A DNA stretch of 64,000 nt from Apricaphanius iberus (taxonomy: Eukaryota; Chordata; Actinopteri; Cyprinodontiformes; Aphaniidae), in assembly GCA_028564705.1 (NCBI GenBank), contig JAPXFQ010000338.1:3038001-3102000 (forward strand), written 5' to 3'. The translations under genes were made by a program, and so were the position numbers. Shown in pieces: positions 12,481 to 23,365 of this stretch (position 1 is the stretch's first letter; every line of letters begins with the position of its first letter). The notes beneath the pieces were generated by a model. That model saw nothing but the letters and a program-made list of their open reading frames with translations, did not search any database and was not told the origin of the DNA.

Positions 12481-13300
12481 ACCTTTTAAAGTTGAAGTAA
12501 AATTATTTAAATTGTTAAAAACGTACAAATATAGCCACTTTTGCATGGATTGTGGCACATTTTTAGATATTTTTCAAAAATACGAGAACTGGCTCCTTGT
12601 CCTCCTTATGTCGTCAGTTACCAACGTTTAAGGCTCTCTACAACATTCAACGGGAGCACCCAGCGTGTCAAAAAAATGAGAGGGGGGTACCACAGGTGTC
12701 AATATGTGACACAGAAGGAGCCTCACCATGCATCCATATATGACGAGTTGGGAGTGAGAATGTGTCGTCAGTATTGTAAACAGCTGTTATGCCCCTATTT
12801 TATTCAGAATTTTCCAGCTGGTTATATAAAAATGACCCAGAGCAAACAGTATTCACCCCAGTGAACAACAACCCAGTGTTCTGGGCAATTTATTGACCAA
12901 AAAAGGAGACAAGAATTGCCGGTAAATTTGGCTGTTTTTTTTCTTTCTTTTTTTTTAGCTGTGGTGTTCATTCATGGCGCTGTGACAGATTTTCACATTT
13001 TTGTCTTTGGTTCAACACATCTGAGTATAAGAAAACAAAAGCCAAGTGGTTGGCCTTGAGGATTACCAGGATGGAAAAGATTATCAGCTTCTTAATCGCT
13101 GCCAATTTTTAAATTAAACATCCATCCTTCAATGGCCTTAGGACTTATCTTGCTTTTGCTTTTTCTAAACAAGCTATTCTGCATGTTTACATCTGTTTTT
13201 TTGGGTACAATTAAGTTAAATCAGTAGAAAGCACACATTTCTAGAGAAAAGCAAACATAGTCATTTTCGATTGCTACATACACAAGGTTTCCGAATTTAA
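12481..13300. other. Intergenic, no gene recognised
   Basis: A 107-codon + strand frame at 12541-12864 shows no recognisable domain or codon pattern and is probably chance. Confidence 0.5.
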
Positions 13301-13320
13301 TTTAAGATAGTACAACTCAG

Positions 13321-14111
13321 TTTATTTGATTTCCACAAATGACAGTTCAATACTACAGTTCACTGACATTCATTTTAACCAAAGGATCATTTGTTTAATC
13401 CATTTGGGATTTTATAATTGACATGTTTTAAAAAACAAACAGATTTTACACTTATTATGTAAGTCAGTCGTACATATTTGAAGCTTTCAGCATGTTTGAC
13501 ATGTCTCAAAACCTATAGATCTTTATTCATTATAAAAGGTCAAAGCTCATGATCAGTCAGATTCAGTTGGCATTTATAATTACTAACACATTCAAAGAAC
13601 ATTCTACTAAAATACAGTACAGTACCTCTTTTTTGGCTGCACAATTAGAATAATTTCAGAGAGAGTGAAAGAGGGTTTCGAAGGTGTGAGTTTGGATCAG
13701 AAGCAGCTGCTCCATGGAAAGCTCTTCGTTAGCCAGTATTTCAGATATAATTGAGTGAATCTGTATGTGCGTGTCACTTTCACAGACCAGGTTTAGATAT
13801 AGGGCTGAAACATAAACACTTCATATAGACTGGGGAATGGACACAACAACGTGCTCTGAGCATGACTGATTGTGTTTTTTTTGTAAAGTTTCTCTGATTT
13901 ATCTAAAGACAGGACACACAGCTTTGTGAAATTAATATAACACTGATAACATCCATTCCACCAAGAAAACCCTCCATGATTCCATGAATTTTACATTTTA
14001 TCTTAGTTCATGATGACCTCTAGGAAAGGATTTTTCCAAATTAAATCAAATTATGTACTGGTGTTCTTTGTTGTCATTGTCAGCAACAAGTTGATGTAAA
14101 ATCCCCATTAT
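13321..14111 (-). other. Probable 3' UTR region of the small 69-aa gene
   Basis: No gene or recognised repeat is seen in this stretch. On the - strand AATAAA signals lie at 13522-13527 and 13321-13326. Either would end a 3' UTR of about 0.6-0.8 kb. Confidence 0.3.
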
Positions 14112-14321
14112 TCATTCTCGGTGGAAGCAGTGCTTACATTCATACATATTATGGTGGCCAACCTCTCTGTAATATTCTCCTCCATTGAATACATAGACAT
14201 GCCGCCCTCTAACAGTACATTGGTAGTAATTATCGAAGGACGTGCATGGGGGCAGGACATTATTACACTTGCAGCATTTCAGGCAGCAACCCATGGTAGC
14301 TTCTGATGGTGTGTTTCCCAT
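14112..14321 (-). CDS. Unrecognised small cysteine-rich protein with N-myristoylation signal (69 aa)
   Basis: I do not recognise this protein. The ATG is in a strong context (A at -3, G at +4) 23 bases after a splice acceptor (TTTTTCCAG, ending at 14345). The N-terminus MGNTPS fits N-myristoylation (Gly2, Ser6) and is followed by a Cys cluster (C12, C13, C16, C17, C19) that could be palmitoylated or bind metal. Two CxxC pairs, C16/C19 and C62/C65, with C26 and C35 between, resemble a zinc-ribbon layout. The C-terminal half is rich in Tyr and His and ends ECKHCFHRE. There is no signal peptide or membrane helix. Evidence for a real gene is the coding exon with acceptor, a matching upstream exon with TATA box, and absence from the repeats in this window. 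A chance ORF remains possible. Confidence 0.6.
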   Translation of the reverse strand: MGNTPSEATMGCCLKCCKCNNVLPPCTSFDNYYQCTVRGRHVYVFNGGEYYREVGHHNMYECKHCFHRE

Positions 14322-15142
14322 ATTTGCCAGTCAACTCAGGTTATCTGGAAAAACAAGAGCAAAAAATAAATTTGTGATTTAAAAAACAAAGTCAATTTTC
14401 TTTTGCTTTGAGGTATGTGGCTCCGACCTGAACCCACCCTGCATATGTTTGTAAACATACAATGAAATTAGCTTCTGTACCAATCTCTTCCTTAACATAA
14501 TCAACATTAACAACATCTTCAACCTAACAGGTCACCGTTGTATAACGGCTGAAAGCAGCAGTGTTACCACAGTTATGTAAGATAACTCAAGTGTTGGAGC
14601 ATGAACCAGACTATCCAAACTGCATTGATTTGTTTGAATGGTTAGTATGTCTTGTGGGTTGCGGGGTAGATCACCAGAAGCAAACGCAACTCAAGTTGTC
14701 TTTCATGAACTGTCTCTGAGACAGTTAACTTCTTATCATACAGTATATGTTTGAAAAATACGGTTTGAGTTTTTCAGCCTGCAAGTTTGCATTTGTTTCA
14801 TCTTTGGATTGGAAGAACCCCCAGCTGTTCTGGGCTCAGATCATGGTAGGTGTTGATCTGCCTCAACTAGCAGGGTGTTGAGGACTGGAAGAAAAAGTAA
14901 ACCAGCTGAAGAACATTAGTTGAATTGGCTGTTGTTATGCACATTCTCGTAGAGGGGTGTACCAAAGTCCTGATACAGGTCATAATCTTTTTAATACAAA
15001 GACTGTTTTTGAATCTGGGATATTTCATCATGGAGTAAAAGTACAAAATTCTGTTTCAGCTTAAATTAGGATATTGCAGAATCTGGCCGGAAAGTAAAGC
15101 TCAGTAGAAGCCTCCCTTCAGGTAGTTAACTTCTTTAAAATT

Positions 15143-16325
15143 GGCATTAGCTGGGCCCCTGATCTTGGCGCCCTACGTGGGGCGGGATCTGGACCCTGGA
15201 GCTGGAAGATCTGGATGTCCAGGTGCCGGCTGGGCGCGGCCTGGGGAGGGCGTACATCCGCTGTGGCTCTTGCTGTGGCTCCCTGGCATGTGGGTGTGTG
15301 GAGGCGGGCCGGGTTGTTGGCGGTGGGTATTGGTCCGGGGTGGCGGCGGCGTGTGTTGTCCGTCGGTTGGCTGTGGGTCCTCCTTGCCTGCGGCGGCGGC
15401 GGGGGGCCCTTGTCGGCTGGTCCCTGGTTGGGGCCCCGCTGGTCCCGTGGCCTCCGGTTCCTGATCCGGGCCCGCCCTGGCGTAGCCGGTTAACGGCGGA
15501 GCCCATGGGCTCGTCACTGCGATCTCTCGGCCCCCAGCATTGCGGCTGGTGGGTGCTCCCCTGGGACTTCCATCTGTTCCTCTCTTGGTGGGTGATCGAC
15601 CCTGCGCTGATCCGCCTGTGGACTCTGTACTCTGTGGGACCCTGGATGCATACATCTCTTGCCTCCTCCATGTCTGTGCCGATTCCTGTAGGACGGATTG
15701 ACGGTTCCTTACACCAGCTATCAATCACTTGCATGGGGAAACCTTATTCCGACCTGCATGCTCGCACACACATAGGTGTGGGGACATAGGTGAGGACGGA
15801 CATATCTTAAGCTGAGGTTATCATCATTAGTTAGTTGTTCACAGGAGCTTACCAGAAACATTTGTATTATGTTCATTAATCTGCTTGTGTGTAGTGAATG
15901 TGATAATTCTTAGTTTATTTTACTAGATCCGAACTATTGGTTTGGTTCTGTACAGTTTGTTGTTTTTGTTTTGTATTACTGTTTCTCTGCCGTCCGGCAG
16001 AGGTGGAGGACTGGGATGTTTTCTTGTGTTCTTTGTTTGCCTCCCTGTCTTGTGTCGTCGGTTCGCGCCTCTGTTGGTCCGGTTTCTTTTCTTTACCTTC
16101 TTCCTTTCTCCCTTCTTGTCTCAGTTTAATGTCCATGACGTCAGGAAATTGAACCCACAGTAATCACTAATAAAGATTTTTCATACATATACATCAAGTG
16201 GCGTACTACAGCGAAGCTGTAATACTCTGCTTGGGAAAGTAAAACTGTTGGGCTTGTACTTGGTACTCAGACACCAATTCTGAGTAGCATACTGCTAGAC
16301 AGGACACGTAAAAAAAAAAAAAAAG
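15143..16325 (+). mobile_element. Complete retroposon insertion: GC-rich body, poly(A) tail, 12-bp target duplication
   Basis: TTCTTTAAAATT occurs at 15131-15142 and again at 16326-16337, directly flanking the element, which ends in 15 A's. This is target-primed retrotransposition. The body is very GC-rich at its 5' end and has ACTAATAAAG near the 3' end. No reverse transcriptase is present, so it is a 5'-truncated LINE 3' region or a nonautonomous retroposon. It sits in the intron of the small - strand gene, in the opposite orientation. Confidence 0.85.
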
Positions 16326-17129
16326 TTCTTTAAAATTAAATAGGCTTGTGAAGATTAAAACGAGAGGGAAAAAATGCATTCTGTTAATAATAGGTAAAGG
16401 TGTCCTTGATGGGAACCATTGCATCATTTGTTAGATGATTGGTAAAGACACAATAGCTTACCCTTAACTAGGGATTGCAAACATTTCTTCCTCAGCGGGC
16501 AAAAATGAAAATCTATTAGAGGGCCGTGGGACAAATGTAATATTTTATTCGAAATAAATATACCAATAGCAAAGAATAGTCAAGTACTTTTAGTTACTAT
16601 ACAATGTGTAAATAATTAAAATGACAAATAAGTCATGTATATCCATTTAAAACATATCTAAACTTCCTTATTTGATTGATTTAGCATTTAGGTCAGTAAG
16701 GAAATATTCTTCCAGTAGGCTATTTTTTAAATTATCTTTTGTCTGTGTGCCATTTACGATGCTGCTCCATGTTGATAATAGCTGCTTAAGCTAGCAGCCA
16801 GCATGGTAACCTGCAAACGTTCGGTAGTCTCAAAGGCTCATTAGATACTTTTTAAATTGATAAAATATGATTATTTGTGGTCTTATAGAATAAGCAAATG
16901 TAAATATGTGTACAAATCAATTCTACATGCCCCCGTAAGCAACATGCATAAAGACTATGCACCCCAATTTTCTCAGTGTGTTTCTCTCCATAGAAGCTAC
17001 AACTAGTTTTGTATCCTGCAATGCCCTGTTGGATGGGGGACATCGATTTGGATGATGCTCCCAGTGACCGAACATCCTCCATATCCTGTTATCAACTTTT
17101 TACTTTCTTTAATTAAGAAAGTACTCTTA

Positions 17130-17510
17130 CATCAGTTCCTTTTGTGACTCTGCTCTGTCTCCTCAAACCCCCAGACGGTTGCGGCAGATGGCCACTCGTA
17201 CTGAGCCAGGTTCTGCTGGAGGTTTCCTCCTGTTAAAGGGGAGTTTTTTCCTCTCCAGTATCGCTATATGCTTGCTCAGTATGAGGGATTACCGAGGGAT
17301 TGCTGTTGTTGGAGTCTGCATGTTCAGGGAACAAACTCACATCAACGACTCAACACAACCTACTGTGATTCCTTAATTAGAACGCTTTAACTGACTGTAA
17401 TGTTTGTATAATTGTATTGAAATGGCTTTTCTTGAAAAGTGCCTTGAGATTACATCTGCTATGAATTGGCACAATATAAATAAAAAGGAATTGAATGGAA
17501 TTAATATTTC
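17130..17510 (+). mobile_element. LINE 3' end (Rex1/L2-like)
   Basis: GGCAGATGGCCACTCGTACT, GTTTCCTCCTGTTAAAGGGG and the tail AGTGCCTTGAGATTACATCT ... AATTGAATGGAATT are typical of fish LINE 3' UTRs. A similar tail ends the LINE at 31.96 kb. Confidence 0.75.
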
Positions 17511-18058
17511 TTTTGTTTGTAGAGCAAATCTCCTGCTGACACCACAAGGCATCCCGACCCACTATACTAAGCTGGTCTTATGTTGGAGTATTTCAACTGA
17601 AAAAAAGAAAATACTACATAAAAAAATCTGTTCCGGAAATAAGATACATGTAATGGAATAGAGATGCAAGCTACACAGTTTCAGCCAATACTCGAGTTAT
17701 ATTTATGAAAAAGCCTTGTTAATGAGTAGTATGAAATTAATTTTAATATCAATAATAACATTTTGTTTAAATCTTGAAAACAGGCAATATTTATAATTTG
17801 TTTACAAAATCAAAGGCACATTTTTCAACACATATATTTACCAACTCACCAATACTGAAGCCAAAAGGAAACAATTGTCATCATATTGTCCTGTCAAGCA
17901 GTGTCTAGGATGAAACAATAATAAAGCGAATGGAATTAAAAATAACAATAAACACATTTCATTTAAACCTTGTTTTCATGAAATCAAAGGTTTTCTTTAA
18001 AACAATACAGAATATAACCCACAAAGCCGAGATCAGTATAACATAAGACAGTTTTTAC

Positions 18059-18088
18059 CTTCTTTATTTTGAATGAAGAGAGTCTGTG
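18059..18088 (-). other. Candidate noncoding exon 1 of the small 69-aa gene
   Basis: On the - strand the donor AAAGAAG|GTAAAAAC lies at 18059/18058, about 50-60 bases downstream of a TATA box. This leaves a short 5' UTR exon that would splice to the acceptor at 14345. No ATG lies in it. The 5' edge is an estimate from TATA spacing. Confidence 0.4.
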
Positions 18089-18109
18089 GTACTGTCTGGT
18101 CAAACTGAG

Positions 18110-18120
18110 GTATTTATACA
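18110..18120 (-). promoter_or_regulatory. TATA box (TGTATAAATACC) of the small - strand gene
   Basis: Reads TGTATAAATACCTCAG on the - strand, a good TATA consensus. Transcription would start near 18085-18090, just before the donor at 18059. Confidence 0.5.
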
Positions 18121-18308
18121 GAATTTCTGCAAGGCGTTGCAATGAACAGTCATTAATTTTTAATCTTCAACTGCTGTACTCATTAACTCATAGTTTTGTT
18201 TTACCTAATTAGAAGCCTAACAGGACAAAGTGTTGACTTAAGATAGATAATGTGTACAATGATTTGTGTAATTACACAACAGTCAGGGTTATCTTTATAT
18301 ATATATTT

Positions 18309-18326
18309 GAAAGTAAAACTGAAACC
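18309..18326. promoter_or_regulatory. IRF/ISRE-type element, three GAAANN-like units
   Basis: GAAAGTAAAACTGAAACC: three GAAANN-type units in tandem (the middle one AAAACT). This is the pattern bound by interferon regulatory factors. It lies about 190 bases upstream of the TATA box at 18110. Function is inferred from the motif only. Confidence 0.45.
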
Positions 18327-18854
18327 TGAATAAACTGTAACAGTGGTGGGATTCATAGCGCCGTCACAATTGTTTTAACTGCTGTGTTTTGAATAAAGAA
18401 ATACAGTTGGCATCAAAACTAAAAAGCTTCTTCAATGATGATTATTTCAACGTCTACTCACTCTAGCATTTTATTGATTGATTGATTTTCCTCTTGCATG
18501 TATTCATCACAGACTGATCTGAAGACAATCTAACTGCTCTCACAGTTAATGAAGCTTGGCTCATTAACCTAGTTTGTGGAGTTCATCTACACTTGCTGGG
18601 TGTATGCTGATGCATCAAAAATAATCTAAGACATACTATGTTGTCTGCTGATTCTACCTTATAACTCACTTATAATCAACTAATCAATCTTTTGAATTAG
18701 CTCACATTTGTTTGAGCTTGCATGCTCTAACACCTAATAACTCGGTATTCAGATATCTACCTGTGAACTTAATACATAATTATGTGTCAAATAAAGCATA
18801 AGACTCAAACTAAACATTTGATAATTTGTATTGTTGTTCATAGACTTTAAGGCC

Positions 18855-19090
18855 ATATCCACACGTAGGAGGGTTTAAAACCCCCCGAAGATTATCCACC
18901 GCTCCTTTACACGCATAGTAAATGCATTTTTCAGCACATTTATAGACGTGGCAAACGTGTAGGGGGCAGTAGTTCTCCCAAATCCTTTCCGCTCAGAGTA
19001 ACCTTCTATCCTCCATATTCAGCACACAGCAGTGATAGAGCTTGTAAAAGCAAACAAGCTAAACGCCCTTTGACAATTGATGATACACAT
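18855..19090. mobile_element. MITE fragment, CCACACGTAG family
   Basis: It shares TTTTTCAGCACATT, TAGACGTGGCAAAC and GTAGGGGGCAGTAGTTCTCC with the copy at 58.99-59.54 kb. Confidence 0.7.
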
Positions 19091-19244
19091 AAACACACAC
19101 AAAAAAACTTGTTGGGTGAGCATAAAAAAATTATGTAAATAATTTCGACCAAACTGATTTGGGTTGATTTAGTAATAATGAATTTTGTTGAGTGAACTAA
19201 ATGTAAACATGTTGGGTAATAAATGCAGGTTGCTATAAGGAACA

Positions 19245-19605
19245 AAAATAAACAGCAGGGGATGCGACTTGAACTAAAAAACAGCTCCCCATTTTCTAAG
19301 GAGCTGCACTAACCACTTTGCTACACAATTACTCAACTTATAAAGAATGATATATTAACATATAATATATAACAACACATATGACTTGATTTCCAGTGTT
19401 AACTAAACATGATTATAAAGATTTCAGTAATACAATTCCTTCACTTTTTCATGAAAAAAGCTAACTGGCCGATATTTATAATATAATAATTTTTAGTTAA
19501 CACTGGAAATGAAGTAATATACAGTATTATATACAGAGTTTCTGAGTGATTGTGTAGCAAAGTGGTTAGTGCAGGTGCTCAGAAAACAGAGGCCCTTTGC
19601 TGTAA
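19245..19605. mobile_element. Long palindromic element with tRNA-like ends
   Basis: The left arm (GCACTAACCACTTTGCTACA at 19306; ACTTGATTTCCAGTGTTAAC at 19383) is inverted at the right (TTAGTTAACACTGGAAATGA at 19493; TGTGTAGCAAAGTGGTTAGT at 19551). Read outward, the arms look like tRNA promoters: box A-like TAGCAAAGTGGTTAGTGC and, on the - strand, box B-like TAGTTCAAGTC at about 19268-19279. Confidence 0.6.
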
Positions 19606-20895
19606 ATGCTTTTTTAGTACTATCCACTTTTTGTATTGACATTGATGTTATTCTGATATACTGTTTGGATGCTTTCTAGCTCAGCTTAATCTTTGAGGTT
19701 GAAAAATATTCTAACATTATCTTTGGGAGGCATAGCTTGCATTAATATTTTATTCGGACCCTTATCTTTTATCACTGTGTTAAAATACTGACTCACTTAT
19801 CTATGTTCCAGTTTATGAATCTTTTCAGTTTCATTATTATACAGTTTCTCTTTAGTATCTCTTCTTTGAACCATAGGCTATAGATAACAGAAGAAAACTG
19901 CTACCGTACAAAACTGTGAGAGATTCATACAATCAGATCTTTAGGACCAAACGTCAAGTCTAACCTGAAAACAAGCTCATACGGAGTCCATCATCTGAAC
20001 CAGTCACCACTTCAGACACCAGTGTCCGTGCACAAAGCAGGGGGAAACTCATGGCTAGGTATGCCTATACAGTTCTAGGTTTAAGGCTATATTCCTCTTT
20101 TTCCTACAACACATGAGATTCCTAGCTACCATCAAGCTCCAACTGGAAGCATGGATTGACAGAGTGGGTTTTGAGAATGGGATATTTCAAAGTAATGTGA
20201 ATTAACTGATTAGTTACACATTTGTAAATGTCTCCAGGTAATATGTCACATAGAGATCATGAGAGTGCTTAAACAAACATCATGAGGAGTATATTTGAGC
20301 AGAACGACCTTTGACCTTGTTCCCTTTAAAATGTGACGGGTTTTTAACCTATATGTAAATGAGATATTTGGAAAAAAATGGGAGAGTGGACATTGTCAGA
20401 ATTCCATCGAAGGTGGAGTTGATTTATATAGGAGAGTAATATTCATTTAAACAACAGAGACCAAGTGCCAAATTATCAAATAGGCAGTCAATTATTTTGG
20501 GGGTAAATGATCCCCTTTTACTTCTACAGAAATAAAGACTAACAAGGAAAACTGAAAGGAGGCTGCATTAACTGCATAAAAATATGTAATTACCAACCAA
20601 AGGTTGTGCTTTAGTCACTTAGTTACAGCTATGGTAGTAAAGTGTACTTATAGATGTAGGCAAAACTGGTCCTGAAAGCCTACTGCGTCTGATTAAGTTT
20701 ACAGATAAACATTTACAACCAGTAAAGAGAGACAAAAACTTCCTTTTATCATCCATTGCCCTATCCTATCAAACTGAAAGTAATCAAGCAGCAAATGTAT
20801 GTTGCTGATTATGAGACAATGACACTATCTCCTTCACAAAACTGTAGCCCTTGGACAGATTGTGAATGGAAATATGTTGGTCTTAGCTATGAAGG
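19606..20895. other. Intergenic, nothing recognised
   Basis: AT-rich sequence with no long open frame, RNA gene or repeat I can name. Confidence 0.5.
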
Positions 20896-20897
20896 TA

Positions 20898-20901
20898 TAT
20901 C

Positions 20902-20932
<31 letters not shown>

Positions 20933-21010
20933 TATATATATATATATATTATATATATATATTATATATATATATATATATGTGTATGTATATACATATA
21001 TATATATATA
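20898..21010. repeat. (TA)n microsatellite, compound
   Basis: About 110 bases of TA units with short interruptions (TAAT, TGTGTATGTATACA). Confidence 0.95.
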
Positions 21011-22080
21011 TCTGTCTGAACATGAACCAAATACGCCTCCAGATATTAACTAAAATACTAATAGGCTAAGTAAATTAAACATTTGTTTAATGAGAGTATG
21101 AGTAGAATAAAATGCCAACTTGGTGAAATGTTGTTGACAGTAGATATAAATCCATCCATCCCATCCATTCTGCTTATCATTGATAAACTTAAAATATCCA
21201 CATTAAGTAATATGAATACTATCCTTTTACAACATTTATATCTAACTATTTAGAATTTTCTAGAATCTAGTTTTATACCATTGTTGTCAAGGTAAGGTGG
21301 AGTCTGTTAACTATGCGTTTTGATCATTGTCTAATAATTTAATATTTACTAAATTTAAACAATATATAGGCTAAAACTTACACTATGCATCCACGGGAAA
21401 CCCTATAGAAAGCCCCAAAATAAAAAGACAATTTTGATTTTCTTAATTCGCTAATTAAAATGTATCAGTCTGCAGTTCTTTAATTTTCCACTAGATGTCC
21501 TCAATTGTCCGCCTGCTTCAGCTCTCCCCTGCCCTTTATCCGCATCCGTTGTTAAGTGTAGGACATTATTATTATGAATCTGATTTAGAGTCGTTTGAGT
21601 CTTTAGTCAATGTACGGAATAAAATTATGTAAAAAAGAACAGAAGGGATCAAATTAATGTTTGAAGTGCGAAAGGCTACAATGACAATAAAAGAAACACG
21701 TTAGGTCTGTAGCCTACCCCTATACTATTTCCCCTAGAAACGACTTTTTCTAAAAAAATAAAAATAAAAAAACACTCCAAAAATTATTTCTTCAGGTCCA
21801 ATTCTGTTTTATATGGTCCTTTATTATCTCTTCTCACAGAGTGGTGCAATAATGTCACATGAATGCCCCTTCTGCGACCGGAGAAATCCTGGAAGTGAAA
21901 AATAATCTGGATTTGTCCAGATTTTCCTCTACAAGAAAAAAACATTTGTCGCTCTTATCGGTCCCGCTGCACCTCCTCCGCGATCCCACACTTTTGGTAA
22001 ACTGTTTTATTTTATGCAGATAAACATACTCAAAACGTTTTTTTTCAATGATCATGAATGTTTGGTGTCAGATCACAGAT

Positions 22081-22161
22081 TATTCACTGAAGGACTGAAC
22101 TGGGTCTTTTTTTCTACTCTTGGTCTCCCGTAAGAGAACTTGATAAGCGCTGAAGAAACCG
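22081..22161 (+). other. myrip: Candidate noncoding first exon of myrip (5' end not determined)
   Basis: A strong donor CCG|GTAAGTATT ends at 22161, upstream of the first coding exon, whose own 5' edge is a splice acceptor; myrip therefore needs an upstream noncoding exon, and this is the best donor seen. The transcription start cannot be placed: I see no convincing TATA box. A second weaker donor-like CCC|GTAAGAG lies at about 22129. Confidence 0.4.
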
Positions 22162-22799
22162 GTAAGTATTTATTTATTTCTAAATGTTAAAACACTGTCG
22201 GATGCCAGCATCTTACACGGTATTATCAAAAAGTCTGCACGGACTCTTTACTTTGCCATTTACATCTGTCTGAACATGAACCAAATGCGTTTGTTAGGGA
22301 ATGTCAGCATTATTTCATCGGAAAACGGGCAATAGAAATAATTAATCTATCTCCAAGAAACCCATATGTAAACTTTAATCTTTAAAAATAACCGAATTAT
22401 ATGATGAATCTATATATTATGAGTTATTATTATTGTGCTGTACCTGTGCAACCACTGTACTGGTCACATGCTAAGTGGAGAGACAGGTACATATGACACA
22501 CTAATGTTATCATGAACACTGGTCACCATCTAATGTCTCATTAAACCATTAATGTGTAGCTAAGTAAAAAAAAAATGCCTAAAATGTATTGACAACATCA
22601 GAAGTAAATATGTAAATCTGACTGATACATAAAGTCTAATTTGATGTTATGATGCTTATCTTAAAATGAGGATATAATTTTATGAAATAATCTGTATTTT
22701 AATAAATTATTTCTTCTTGGAGCCTTGGATTAGGAATACAATTTAAATGCACCTGTGCTCATTAGTTCCTTTGATCAGTTTTGCATATCTTTGTTGCAG

Positions 22800-23055
22800 G
22801 ACATTGCAAACTGTTGCATTTCCCACATTTTGTCATGTTGCACCCTTAAAATTCAGTATACTTAATTGGAATTTTGTGCGATGGTCGAACATAAAGTAAC
22901 ACATAATTTTCAATTTTAAGAAAGAAATCATGTTTTTAAAAGTCCTGAAATAGAAATCTGAAAAGTGTGCGCTGTTATGTATTTACTTCTGTATGAGTCA
23001 GAACTTCATTGAGCGACATTTTGCTGCAATTACGACCACAAGTTCTTTAGGGCAG
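22800..23055. mobile_element. Tc1-like transposon end, degenerate
   Basis: CACATTTTGTCATGTTGCAC and TTTTGCTGCAATTACGACCA resemble the terminal part of fish Tc1 elements. It lies in myrip intron 1. Confidence 0.5.
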
Positions 23056-23365
23056 AGTTGTCAAACTCAAATCCATTTTGGGACACATCAAGCTCATGAA
23101 TATCCTCATAGTGCCAGTTTTGGCAGAAAGTATTGGTAAAACTATAAAAAACTCAAAATATTTGTAACAAATCTGTCTCCGCATTTGACAAACACTTCTT
23201 AAAATTAAATTACATTAAACATAATTCCAAACAGTGAAACTTTCTGACATTTTTCATAATTATGTGATTTAGGACTGTTCAAATAAACACTGATTTGATT
23301 TCACTGATAAGATTGTATTTAGGTGCACATAAGTAGAAATATGGTGGGCCTTGAGTTTGTATGTC
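23053..23365. mobile_element. MITE-like repeat, TGTCAAACTCAA family
   Basis: GAGTTGTCAAACTCAAATCC at the left and GGGCCTTGAGTTTGTATG at the right form weak inverted ends; the motif is common in fish hAT-type MITEs. Confidence 0.45.

Noticed and set aside
12541..12864. 107-codon + strand frame
   Set aside because: No recognisable motif and no splice signals that would embed it in a gene; likely chance.
15147..15734. Overlapping 183- to 195-codon open frames on both strands
   Set aside because: They lie wholly within the GC-rich retroposon body, show Arg/Pro/Gly low complexity and no domain; long frames on both strands reflect few stop codons in GC-rich DNA.
20862..21053. Ile/Tyr-repeat frame
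   Set aside because: Translation of a TA microsatellite.
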